A stretch of 36,716 nt of DNA from Desulfovibrio sp. (GTDB lineage Bacteria > Desulfobacterota > Desulfovibrionia > Desulfovibrionales > Desulfovibrionaceae): assembly GCA_031280915.1 (NCBI GenBank), contig JAITGC010000030.1, positions 1 through 36,716 of the forward strand, given 5' to 3'. This document shows positions 23,451 through 31,351 of the stretch, one piece after another (the stretch's first letter is position 1; every line of letters begins with the position of its first letter). Under the pieces are notes generated by a model. The model saw nothing but the letters and a program-made list of their open reading frames with translations, did no database searches and was not told the DNA's origin. The position numbers were made by a program, and so were the translations under genes.

Positions 23451-23671
23451 AGCGGTTTACCATTGAAAATGTTTGACCGCTCAGCGCGGATCGGCAGCCG
23501 TTGCCCCGTCAGGGGCATATTCGGCATCCGTAGCCCGAAGGGGCGTACGGATGCCTATCCCTTGTGGGCGGATGCCTATCCCTTGTGGATTTTTTTGAAA
23601 ATCCGCGCCACGAAATGCTTGCAAGGCGAACTTGCTTCGCCGTCAAGCGAGCATTTCAAAGTGAAAATGCT
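23450..23671. repeat. Mosaic of hairpins and a 21-base-period tandem repeat, including dispersed palindrome copy C
   Basis: Reading left to right: GAGCGGT/ACCGCTC (23450-23456/23476-23482); TGCCCC-GTCA-GGGGCA (23502-23517); a 14-bp stem with one bulge between 23523-23536 and 23541-23555, GAAG loop; two copies of CGGATGCCTATCCCTTGTGG (23548-23567, 23569-23588); GGATTTT/AAAATCC (23587-23604); GGCGAA/TTCGCC (23625-23641); GAAATGCT/AGCATTTC (23612-23619/23650-23657). It ends in the dispersed palindrome (23650-23671), identical to copy B. The block fills the gap between convergent genes and overlaps the 3' end of the minus-strand one. Confidence 0.75.
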
Positions 23672-24813
23672 GTAAGGCCGAGGCCGCGCAAGGCATATAG
23701 AACATCTTCGACTGTCAGGCGGTGCAGGCTGGGAGTGGCGTCTTCAGGAATTTCAAAGCCCAGATTCAGGTACCCCGTATCCTTGCCGGGCGCGAGCAGC
23801 GAGACGGTGTTTGGGCCGACTCCGCCCCAGCGCAGAGGGTTTGTGGGGCCGTGCAGGTCAACTGTGGGCAGGCCGCACAGCGCCATCAGGTGCAGAATAC
23901 CGGTATTCACCGAAACGGCGCCGGCGCCGCGCCGGAGCAGCCAGGCCAGTTCCGGCAGAGAAAGGAGACCGGCCAGCGAACGTACGTCGCCGTTATGCAG
24001 AAATTCAGCCGGCACTTGTTCTTGCAGAAATTTTTTTACGCGCGGCCCGTCCTGCGGACTGCCAGTAAAACACACGGCAAAGCCGGCTTCACGGCAGGCA
24101 AGAGCCAAATCACGCCAATGGCTTTCCGGCCATTCTTTCAGCCGGGCGCTCACGCCTGAGGCGAACATATGCAGATAAACAATTTTGTCGAGCTGGGGAA
24201 AATCATTCAAATCAATATGCCGCGGCGGCGTGTCCGGCACATGCAGAGACGGCTCAGCCGCGCTTGAAGGGGCAAGAACGCGGGCCAGAGCCAGAAAGTT
24301 TTCCGTTTCGTGCCGGTCATTGCGGTGTGGCACGGGATGGTCATAGGCGAAACCGCGGTACTGACCGGGCGTGTCGAAACCGATGGTGCGTTTCGCGCCG
24401 GACAGCAGGGAGAACAGCGCTCCGACACGTGCCCATTGTGTGGTGTCGATCAATATGTCGGCCTTCAAATTGCGCAGATGCCGGATGATGGCGGCAACAT
24501 TCCCAATGGGGAAGGCCGCGCTGGCGTGACGGGGGCCAAGAAGCGGCAGGGCGCCGGCGTTGGCCGCGCTGGCGCAAATATGGATGCGCGCTTCAGGGTA
24601 ATGGAGCGATAAAGCGTTCAGCAGCACCGTGGCAAGCAGCGTATCGCCTATGGCGCCGAAGCAGAGCACCACGATGGACTTGGGCCGCGCCAGAGCGAGA
24701 GGGCGTCGCCGCCGTAGCAGGCTTAAGGCCAGCACCAAGGGGATGCCCGCCATTTTGTCCAGTCGCCGCAGTGACAAATTGGCGCGTTCTTCGCGCCGGC
24801 TCTTTTTGCGCAT
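23656..24813 (-). CDS. Glycosyltransferase family 9 protein (ADP-heptose:LPS heptosyltransferase-like)
   Basis: The 385-residue enzyme has the two-domain GT9 pattern: SIVVLCFGAIGDTLLATVLL (about 45-65) in the N-terminal domain, ADILIDTTQWARVGALFSLL and RTIGFDTPGQYRGFAYDHPV, then a C-terminal donor domain with KIVYLHMFASGVSARLKEWP, GFAVCFTGSPQDG, SVNTGILHLMALCGLPTVDL and LHGPTNPLRWGGVG. Relatives transfer heptose to the LPS inner core; acceptor position is not determinable. The first 20 residues are basic and the ATG at 24753 is an alternative start. The last codons and TGA stop lie inside the dispersed palindrome at 23650-23671. The gene is divergent from another glycosyltransferase. Confidence 0.88.
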   Translation of the reverse strand: MRKKSRREERANLSLRRLDKMAGIPLVLALSLLRRRRPLALARPKSIVVLCFGAIGDTLLATVLLNALSLHYPEARIHICASAANAGALPLLGPRHASAAFPIGNVAAIIRHLRNLKADILIDTTQWARVGALFSLLSGAKRTIGFDTPGQYRGFAYDHPVPHRNDRHETENFLALARVLAPSSAAEPSLHVPDTPPRHIDLNDFPQLDKIVYLHMFASGVSARLKEWPESHWRDLALACREAGFAVCFTGSPQDGPRVKKFLQEQVPAEFLHNGDVRSLAGLLSLPELAWLLRRGAGAVSVNTGILHLMALCGLPTVDLHGPTNPLRWGGVGPNTVSLLAPGKDTGYLNLGFEIPEDATPSLHRLTVEDVLYALRGLGLTAFSL

Positions 24814-24888
24814 ATGCGCAGGGTATACAACTTGCGCGCGATTCCGGCAAGGTGGTTTTCGGTGCGTTTACGGGGCTGAGCGCATGTA

Positions 24889-24916
24889 TTGCCCTTTTTC
24901 CCCGGAATGGTAAAAT
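24889..24916 (+). promoter_or_regulatory. Candidate promoter for the 24933 glycosyltransferase
   Basis: TTGCCC (24889-24894) and TAAAAT (24911-24916) are 16 bases apart in the divergent gap between the two glycosyltransferase genes. A GGAG at 24923-24926 then sits before the ATG at 24933. The short distance implies a leader of about ten bases. Sequence match only. Confidence 0.4.
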
Positions 24917-24932
24917 ATACGCTGGAGCATAC

Positions 24933-25997
24933 ATGGCACGCGTTCTTTACGGAATCCACGGCACAGGGCATGGACACGCCATGCGCGGTTTGACCATTGC
25001 CCGCCGCCTTGCCGGACATGATTTTCTTTTTGTCGCCCCGGACGATGCCCTGGAGGTGTTGAAGCCGGAATTTCCCGTATGTACCGCGCCCAATCTTGGC
25101 ACTGTCTTCAAAAATTACAAAGTGGACATGTGGGCTACCGTGGCTCGCGCCCTGCCCATCCTCTTGCGCCGAGAGCGACACATTCGTGATGTTCTGCGCA
25201 TTATTGAAGAATTCAAGCCGGACGTCTGCATGACGGATCTGGAATATTTCGTGCCCCGTGCGGCCGAACGGGCCGGGCTGCCCTGCCTGACTCTGGATCA
25301 TCAGCATATTATCACCTGCTGCCGCCACAATCTGCCCCCCGGCATGTGGGTGGATGCCTTTGTACAGGGCATCACGCCGCGTTGGCTTTTTCGGCCAACG
25401 AGCGACAATCTGATTATTTCTTTCTACGCGCCTCCGGTGCTTTCGCGTTATCGGGCGCGGGTGGCCCCTCCCATACTGCGTGAGAGCGTATTGGCCCTCT
25501 CTCCGCGAGACGAGGGGCATATTGTGGTTTATCAAAGCAATTCCACCCATGACAATCTGGTGGAATTTCTGCAAAAAGCCACTGAGCGCCCAGCCTATGT
25601 CTTTGGTTTTCACCGTTCCCACGGGCGCGAGGGCAACGTCATTTTTATGGAAAAAAGCGAAGAAGGATTTTTGCGTCTGCTGGAGGGCTGCGCCTATGTC
25701 ATTCAGGGCGGCAGCCACACGCTTATGAGTGAAGCGCTGTATCTGGGCAAGCCCGTTCTTTCCCTGCCGCTGGGGAGTATGGTGGAGCAGCGTTTCAACG
25801 CTTTGTATCTGGAACGGTTGAATTACGGCATGCAGGCGGATATCGGCCGCCTGACGCCTGAAACGCTGAGAATTTTTGAAAGTCGTCTGCCCGCCTACAG
25901 AGCGGCCATCGCAAGTGGCCTCTTTTGCGGTAATGAGCGTGTTTTCGGCTTGATAGAGGCGTTTATCAAAGAGGGCGCTCTACCGCTGGAAGTGTGA
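24933..25997 (+). CDS. Glycosyltransferase of the MJ1255/VC2487 type
   Basis: The 354-residue protein has a GT-B fold pattern: the N-terminal MARVLYGIHGTGHGHAMRGL motif, ILLRRERHIRDVLRIIEEFK followed by PDVCMTDLEYF, then a C-terminal half with HIVVYQSNSTHDNLVEFL, CAYVIQGGSHTLMSEALYLG and KPVLSLPLGSMVEQRFNALY. This matches a conserved glycosyltransferase group (TIGR00661-like) related to family 28 and to teichoic-acid-type enzymes. The sugar and acceptor are unknown; the neighbouring LPS-type GT9 suggests envelope polysaccharide. ATG 24933 has GGAG upstream and begins at the conserved motif; the upstream start at 24771 would run through the divergent promoter. Confidence 0.85.
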   Translation: MARVLYGIHGTGHGHAMRGLTIARRLAGHDFLFVAPDDALEVLKPEFPVCTAPNLGTVFKNYKVDMWATVARALPILLRRERHIRDVLRIIEEFKPDVCMTDLEYFVPRAAERAGLPCLTLDHQHIITCCRHNLPPGMWVDAFVQGITPRWLFRPTSDNLIISFYAPPVLSRYRARVAPPILRESVLALSPRDEGHIVVYQSNSTHDNLVEFLQKATERPAYVFGFHRSHGREGNVIFMEKSEEGFLRLLEGCAYVIQGGSHTLMSEALYLGKPVLSLPLGSMVEQRFNALYLERLNYGMQADIGRLTPETLRIFESRLPAYRAAIASGLFCGNERVFGLIEAFIKEGALPLEV

Positions 25998-26338
25998 AAT
26001 ACGGATTTCGGCAAGATAAAAATGGGCCACAGCTAAATTTTTTTCAGGTTCAGCCGAAAGAAATACTGTAATATTTTGATTCCAGAGCAATTGCAAAGTG
26101 AGATTGCTCTGGCGGCGGGGCGGATGCATCGCCGCTCACCGGGAAGGCGCAGGCGAAATTTAGTTCCGCCGTTAAACGCCGCAGCAAGTGTTAACGTTAA
26201 GATGCTCCAGTGTCGTCATTGAAAATGGGAGTGTTGCCGTCGAACCAGCGGCGGCGGCTATTTCGTCACCGGCGCGTTGGCTGCTTTTCAACGCTGCTTT
26301 AAAGGGCGGACTTGGATCCGCAATCGGAGTTTTTCGCA
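25998..26338. other. 341-base gap with one dispersed palindrome
   Basis: I see no convincing gene here. The gap holds an inverted TTTCGGC/GCCGAAA pair around a T-rich stretch (about 26005-26059) that might terminate the glycosyltransferase transcript, palindrome copy D at 26082-26112, a short TTAACGTTAA palindrome near 26193, and a degenerate ATTGAAAATG piece near 26219. A GGAG (26326-26329) serves cheV. Confidence 0.5.
26082..26112. repeat. Dispersed palindrome, copy D
   Basis: CCAGAGCAAT (26082-26091) and ATTGCTCTGG (26103-26112) are exact reverse complements around TGCAAAGTGAG. It differs from copy A (8161-8191) by a few core bases while the CAGAGCAAT arms match. Confidence 0.85.
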
Positions 26339-27280
26339 ATGGCGCAGACAAATATTTTGCTTGAAACAGGCACCAATGAACTGGAAATCGTGGAATTTTA
26401 CGTCAACCTGGACGGTTATGAAGGCCACTATGGGCTTAATGTGGCCAAAGTGGTGGAAATCGGCCGCCGCCAGAATGTCACCGCCATGCCGGATATGCGG
26501 CATCCAGCTGTGCTCGGCGCTTTTGCTCACCGCAACGGTCGTATAGTTCCCCTCATCGACATGGCCCGATACCTTGGCAGCGGCCCCATCACCAATGAAG
26601 ACGCCAAGGTCATTGTGACGGAATTCAATACCGTCTGCACGGCCTTTCTCGTTTCAGGAGTCAACCGCATTTATCGTCTGAGCTGGACCGATGTGGAAGC
26701 TCCGGGTAATTTTTTGCAGAATATAAGCCAGAGTTCCGTGACGGGCGTGGTGCGTCTGGAGGAAAGAGTCATCTTTCTGCTGGATCTGGAGGCCATTGTG
26801 GCGGAGTTGCATCCGGCCATGGCCATACGTTTCGATGCGGACGACAATGCGGTCTACAAAGGAAAAACCTATGATGTCCTGCATGTGGACGATTCCAGCA
26901 GCATCCGCTCACTGGTGCTGGATCTGCTGACCCGCGAGGGCCACTTCAGGCTGACGCAACGCGTCAACGGACAGGAAGCCTGGGATTACCTCACGCAGTT
27001 GCGCGCCAAATGTGAGGATGCCGGCGAACCCATAACACGCTATCTGCAAGGCGTCATAACCGATATTGAAATGCCTTCCATGGATGGTCTGGCTTTGTGC
27101 AAGCAGATTAAGGAAGACCATATTCTCAGGGTATTGCCGGTGGCCATTTTTTCTTCCATGATTAATGAAAGCCTTGCGCGCAAATGCGCCAGCGTGGGCG
27201 CCAACGCGCAGTTTACCAAGCCGGACTTGAAAGCCCTTTCCAGTAAACTTTATGAATTGATTGAAGGGGCGAATCTGTAA
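26339..27280 (+). CDS. cheV: Chemotaxis coupling protein CheV (CheW domain plus receiver)
   Basis: CheV couples chemoreceptors to the CheA kinase and is tuned by phosphorylation of its own receiver. In the 313-residue protein the CheW-like domain covers about 12-160 (VEFYVNLDGYEGHYGLNVAK, GAFAHRNGRIVPLIDMARYL). The receiver covers about 176-310, with DD at 184-185, phospho-acceptor Asp242 in ITDIEMPSMDG and Lys294 in TKPD. The ATG at 26339 follows GGAG with a nine-base spacer and is preferred over 26312. It stands alone, with no other che or fla gene nearby, and converges on the gene at 27368. Confidence 0.93.
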   Translation: MAQTNILLETGTNELEIVEFYVNLDGYEGHYGLNVAKVVEIGRRQNVTAMPDMRHPAVLGAFAHRNGRIVPLIDMARYLGSGPITNEDAKVIVTEFNTVCTAFLVSGVNRIYRLSWTDVEAPGNFLQNISQSSVTGVVRLEERVIFLLDLEAIVAELHPAMAIRFDADDNAVYKGKTYDVLHVDDSSSIRSLVLDLLTREGHFRLTQRVNGQEAWDYLTQLRAKCEDAGEPITRYLQGVITDIEMPSMDGLALCKQIKEDHILRVLPVAIFSSMINESLARKCASVGANAQFTKPDLKALSSKLYELIEGANL

Positions 27281-27311
27281 TTTTTCCTCTTTCGTGTCTG
27301 GCAACAGAGCC

Positions 27312-27342
27312 GAGGATGGAAAGCGACGGGCGTTCCATCCTC
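27312..27342. terminator. Bidirectional terminator-like hairpin
   Basis: GAGGATGGAA (27312-27321) and TTCCATCCTC (27333-27342) form a 10-bp stem with an 11-base loop between the convergent cheV and flavoprotein genes. There is no clear T-run on either side. Confidence 0.6.
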
Positions 27343-27367
27343 AGCACTGAAATCGGCGAGAAAGATT

Positions 27368-29077
27368 TCAGGGCTGCAAGCCCATTTTCAGAGCTGCCTG
27401 CATCCCTCCCATGACGTTAACGACATTTACGATGCCGTGTCGGGCCAGAATCAGCACACTGTCATAGGAGCGCAGCCCGGTGTTGCAGATAAGGGCCACT
27501 GGTCCGTCTCTCGGCACTTCCGCGACGCGCGCGTCGATCTCCTCCAGCGGAATGGCATGCCAGTCAGGCTGTTCCGCCTCCACGGTCTTTCCCGCAACGG
27601 TCGGGCGAGCGTCAATAAAGAAAACTCCATTTTTTGCGCGTGCGGCCCATAGTTCCATGAAGGCCTCGGCCGTTATCGGTTGGAATCGTCCGGCCAGCAT
27701 ATTTTCCGCGACATTGGCGACAACATTGACGATATCCATGGCTGACGCGAAGGGCGGGGAGTAACTTATCTCAAGATTGGAGATGTCGCCTATCGTGGGT
27801 CTGGCGTATTGCAGCACGCCGGCCACAGCGTCAATACGGGCCTTAAGAGCGTCGCCGGCCGGTCCCGCGCCCTGGATGCCGAGCACGCGGCCGTCGCCTT
27901 TATCCGCCACCAAGGTGAGACTCATCATGCTTTTTTCCGGGTAAAAATGGGCGCGGTCAAGCTGCTCAACGCTGACGCTCACGGCGTCAAAACCCTCTTT
28001 TCTGGCATTTTCGACTGTCAAACCCGCGCCGCAGAAAGAGAGGTCAAAAAGTTTGACCGCCCAGGAACCCACATAACCGGAAAAGACCGCCGAACCGCCG
28101 GCCAGATTCGTTCCGATGACGCGCCCCTGGCGGTTGGCCATGCTTCCCAGGGGCAGATGGCCGGGCTTGCCGGTGATGATGTTCTTGATGGAAACGCAGT
28201 CGCCGCCGGCATAAATGGATTTGTCCGAAGTGCGCATGTATTCGTCCACAAGCACGGCGCCGAATGAAGTCACCTCAAGGCCGGCAGATTTGGCAAGGTC
28301 GCTGTTGGGAATAAAGCCCGTTGCGAAAATAACCAATTCGCAGGGAATTTCACGTTGTTCCGTAAGCACGTTCCTTACCGCATTATCCTTGCCTGTGATG
28401 CGCTCAATTTTTTCTCCGGTGAAAACATCGACATTGCGTTTCACGCAGTCATGGAGCGCCATACGGGCCAAGTCAGGGGAAAGGACTCCCGGCAACAGTT
28501 GATTGGCCATTTCCACCACGCTGACCTTGATGCCCCACATGTCGGCCAGAGCCACGGCGGTCTCCAGTCCGATAAAACTACCGCCCACGATAACGGCGCT
28601 ATTGACGGCTCCATTTTGGCAGGCCATGCGGACGGCCTCGGCCGCCTCCAGCTTGGTCAGGGCAAGTACGCCCTCCAGGTCATGCCCCTCCACTGGGGGA
28701 ATGCGCGGGCGTGCCCCTGTGGCGAGGAGCAGGTTGTCATAGGGCAGATTTTCCTCGCGCCCGCTCCCAAGGTCTTTCACAAGGAGTTTTTTGGCGGCGC
28801 GATCAATGGAGATGGCGCGCGTCCGCGTACGCACGGTCACTCCCTTCATGGAACGGAAGAATTCCGGGTCACGTATGGTGTGATAGGGAGTGGCGCGCAG
28901 ATCATCCAGGTTGTTCACCTCACCGGAGACGTAGTAGGGGATGCCGCAACCTCCGTAGGAAATATGGTGATTTTCATCAATTATCGTCACCTCGGCGTCG
29001 TGATTCAGACGCTTGCAGCGGCAGGCCGCCTTGGGGCCAAGAGCCACTCCGCCAACAATCAGAATGTTTTCTCGCAT
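27368..29077 (-). CDS. FAD-dependent CoA-disulfide reductase-like protein fused to rhodanese
   Basis: The 569-residue flavoprotein has the FAD motif ILIVGGVALGPKAACRCKRL (5-24), the single redox cysteine Cys44 in SYGGCGIPYYVSGE and an NAD(P)H motif (AVIVGGSFIGLETA). The second FAD-binding segment is IYAGGDCV, followed by a dimerisation domain. The C-terminal ~110 residues form a rhodanese domain with the active cysteine in CNTGLRSYD (Cys531). This is the CoADR-Rhd/Npsr arrangement, in which related enzymes reduce CoA disulfides, persulfides or polysulfide; sulfur or redox metabolism is the likely context. The ATG at 29077 has AAGGAGAT eight bases upstream. Confidence 0.9.
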   Translation of the reverse strand: MRENILIVGGVALGPKAACRCKRLNHDAEVTIIDENHHISYGGCGIPYYVSGEVNNLDDLRATPYHTIRDPEFFRSMKGVTVRTRTRAISIDRAAKKLLVKDLGSGREENLPYDNLLLATGARPRIPPVEGHDLEGVLALTKLEAAEAVRMACQNGAVNSAVIVGGSFIGLETAVALADMWGIKVSVVEMANQLLPGVLSPDLARMALHDCVKRNVDVFTGEKIERITGKDNAVRNVLTEQREIPCELVIFATGFIPNSDLAKSAGLEVTSFGAVLVDEYMRTSDKSIYAGGDCVSIKNIITGKPGHLPLGSMANRQGRVIGTNLAGGSAVFSGYVGSWAVKLFDLSFCGAGLTVENARKEGFDAVSVSVEQLDRAHFYPEKSMMSLTLVADKGDGRVLGIQGAGPAGDALKARIDAVAGVLQYARPTIGDISNLEISYSPPFASAMDIVNVVANVAENMLAGRFQPITAEAFMELWAARAKNGVFFIDARPTVAGKTVEAEQPDWHAIPLEEIDARVAEVPRDGPVALICNTGLRSYDSVLILARHGIVNVVNVMGGMQAALKMGLQP

Positions 29078-29411
29078 GGTTATCTCCTTTTGAAAGTGCC
29101 CTGGCGGCTGCAAAAGCGTCTGCCCGCCATGAAGAAGCAAGGGCGACGTATTTACGCTGTCAAGCCTCGAAGTGAGCGTGGTTTAGAGTGGTTCAACATT
29201 GAAAATGCCCTAAAGGCACGGTGCATGTAAAAGCTTGAAGTGAAAATACTGTGGTGCAAAGACATGAAGCCCAGTATGACATATTTAAGACGTCCAAGTC
29301 AACGTAGGCCAGGAAAATCGTCGCGTAAAACGATTTTCCGCCCAAAGCGCGCTGCTTGGCGGTATGCTGCAAATTACCGGACAATGGCCGTGTTTTTTTG
29401 CAGGGGAGGCT
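29078..29411. other. 334-base gap upstream of the flavoprotein gene
   Basis: No gene is evident. On the minus strand TTGACT (near 29303-29298) with TCATAC about 17 bases further is a possible promoter for the flavoprotein, leaving a leader of some 200 bases. TTGACA near 29165 is a second -35 candidate without a good -10. Degenerate pieces of the dispersed palindrome lie at 29190-29212 (TTCAACATTGAAAATG) and 29232-29250 (TTGAAGTGAAAATACTG). Confidence 0.4.
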
Positions 29412-31337
29412 TCAGCGGCCGCGCAGCCGGCGGAAGTCTCCTATGCGGACGGTGATGCGCTCTCTGTCCATGTATTCCATGAGGGCGATGAGGTATTTGC
29501 GGGAGAGGCCCAGAATTTCCTTCAGATTTGCCAGATCCATGTTTTCATGTTCGTGGAACCACTTCCGGACTTGTTCCAGGATACCGTTGAGGGCCGCCGC
29601 ATCGTAATAAAGACCTTCTTTGATTTTGACAAGAGCCTTTTCCTCGCACAGCAGTTTCAACACCGGCGCGGCATCTTTGTCGTTGATTTTGAGTGCGGCC
29701 AATATTTCCGGCATATTTGGCGGGGTCATGCCGGCCTCCTGGCAGGCGGCGAGCAGTTTTTGCCGCAGGGCGGAGGCGTCGGCCCCAAGGCGTACCGTGT
29801 GTCCGGCAAGGCGCAGTCCTTCGCCTTCATTGATTAAATGGCCCTGTTGCAGGGCGTGAACAAGTACCCTGGCGGTGAGTTTTTCCGGCAGATCATCTCC
29901 CCAGCCCGCCGTCAGCGCGCCCCGGGGAAAGGCGGGAGCCAGGGAATCTTTGGCGTGCAGCGCCGCCGAACGCTCAAGGCAGGCGGCAAGGAGCCGTTCG
30001 AAAATCGCGGCGCTTATCCAGAGCCGCTTTTCTCCATCAAAGCAAAGAGCTTTGCCCTGTGACGAGAGCCGCTTCAGACCAGTTGTGAGCGCAGCCGCGT
30101 CAAGCCCGGTGAGGAGTTTGAGCTCGGCCTCGCTGGCGCCGGTTTTTTCCCGCAGCAACAAGGCCGTTTCGAGCAATTCCGGACAGGGTGTTTTATCTGC
30201 CTGGAGATGGGAAAGGCGTTCCAGAAGCGCCAGTTTTTTTTGACGTTCTTCTGCCTTTCCGCGCACAAAGGGGGCTAAGGGGCTGATCAGAATGCCGCCC
30301 GCCACAGTGCGTAAAGGCGCGCCCGCCCTGAGTACGCAGTGGTCATTGAAAACTCCGACCATGTCTTCCGTGAAGCGAATTTCGGCCAGCGCGTTTTCTC
30401 CGGGAGCAAGTCTGTCGCGTCCAAAAAAGAGTATCCGGGCCAGACATTCCCGTGTGCCGTGGTGGAAGTGGATTTCGGTGCGTTGCCGTATGGCGCGGGG
30501 AGCCGAATCAAGGCAGGAGAGACGGACAATCCAGCGCCGGGAGACAAAAAGTTCACGGGGCCTGGTGAGTACAAAACCCCGCTCCACATCGCCGACCTCC
30601 AGACCCTGAATATTGACGGCGCATCGTTGCCCGGCGCTGACGCTTTCAGCCTGCGTGCCGTGGTGCTGCAGATTACGGGCGCGGCCGGGAAGCCCTACCG
30701 GCATGAGAGCGACCTCCTCCCCTGTATGGAGCGTTCCGGAAAGCACGGTGCCGGTGACAACGGTGCCGTGTCCTTTCAGGCTGAAGACGCGGTCAATGGG
30801 CAGGCGGAAGACAGCGCCGCGATTGCGCACGGGATTAAGTCGCGCCTGAGCGAAAACGTGCCGCCTGAGTTCGTCGAGGCCTTGGCCGGTAGCAGCGGAG
30901 ACCTGCAAAACAGGAGCTTTTTCGAGGAATGTTCCCCGCGTGAAGCTGGCGATGTCATCCCTGACCAGCGCAAGCCAGTCATCATCAACCAGATCGCATT
31001 TCGTCAGAGCCACAAAACCGCTGTCTATGCCGAGCAGGGAGCATATTTCCAGATGTTCGCGGGTCTGCGGCATGATTCCTTCATCAGCGGCAATGACAAG
31101 CATGACCATGTCCATGCCGGCGGCGCCGGAGACCATTGTTTTGATGAAACGCTCGTGTCCGGGCACATCCACAATGCCGAGCCGCGTACCGTCCGGCAGG
31201 GGAGCGAAAGCGAAGCCGAGTTCAATGGTTATTCCCCGGCGTTTCTCCTCACTGAGACGATCGCAGTCGATGCCGGTGAGAGCGCGGATAAGCGCGGTTT
31301 TTCCGTGATCGATATGCCCCGCTGTGCCCAGTATCAT
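29412..31337 (-). CDS. selB: Selenocysteine-specific elongation factor SelB
   Basis: SelB brings Sec-tRNA to the ribosome at UGA codons marked by a SECIS hairpin. The 641-residue protein has an EF-Tu-like GTPase: GHIDHGKT (7-14), switch region RRGITIELGFAF, DVPGHE (57-62) and TKCD (112-115). Domains 2-3 follow, with RVFSLKGHGTVVTGTV. The C-terminal half (about 370-641) is a set of winged helices for SECIS binding, ending MEYMDRERITVRIGDFRRLR. Its presence implies that the organism makes selenoproteins, typically formate dehydrogenase or hydrogenase. No selA, selD or tRNA-Sec gene was found here. It is the last gene of the purB-pyrE minus-strand run. Confidence 0.96.
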   Translation of the reverse strand: MILGTAGHIDHGKTALIRALTGIDCDRLSEEKRRGITIELGFAFAPLPDGTRLGIVDVPGHERFIKTMVSGAAGMDMVMLVIAADEGIMPQTREHLEICSLLGIDSGFVALTKCDLVDDDWLALVRDDIASFTRGTFLEKAPVLQVSAATGQGLDELRRHVFAQARLNPVRNRGAVFRLPIDRVFSLKGHGTVVTGTVLSGTLHTGEEVALMPVGLPGRARNLQHHGTQAESVSAGQRCAVNIQGLEVGDVERGFVLTRPRELFVSRRWIVRLSCLDSAPRAIRQRTEIHFHHGTRECLARILFFGRDRLAPGENALAEIRFTEDMVGVFNDHCVLRAGAPLRTVAGGILISPLAPFVRGKAEERQKKLALLERLSHLQADKTPCPELLETALLLREKTGASEAELKLLTGLDAAALTTGLKRLSSQGKALCFDGEKRLWISAAIFERLLAACLERSAALHAKDSLAPAFPRGALTAGWGDDLPEKLTARVLVHALQQGHLINEGEGLRLAGHTVRLGADASALRQKLLAACQEAGMTPPNMPEILAALKINDKDAAPVLKLLCEEKALVKIKEGLYYDAAALNGILEQVRKWFHEHENMDLANLKEILGLSRKYLIALMEYMDRERITVRIGDFRRLRGR

Positions 31338-31351
31338 TGTTTGTGTTCCTT

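Noticed and set aside
23548-23588. Possible start of a CRISPR array
   Set aside because: Only two copies of a 20-base unit, one base apart, with no spacers and no cas genes.
26300-26338. Possible sigma-28 flagellar promoter before cheV (TAAAG...CCGCAAT)
   Set aside because: Spacing and the second box fit poorly, and no other motility genes are nearby.
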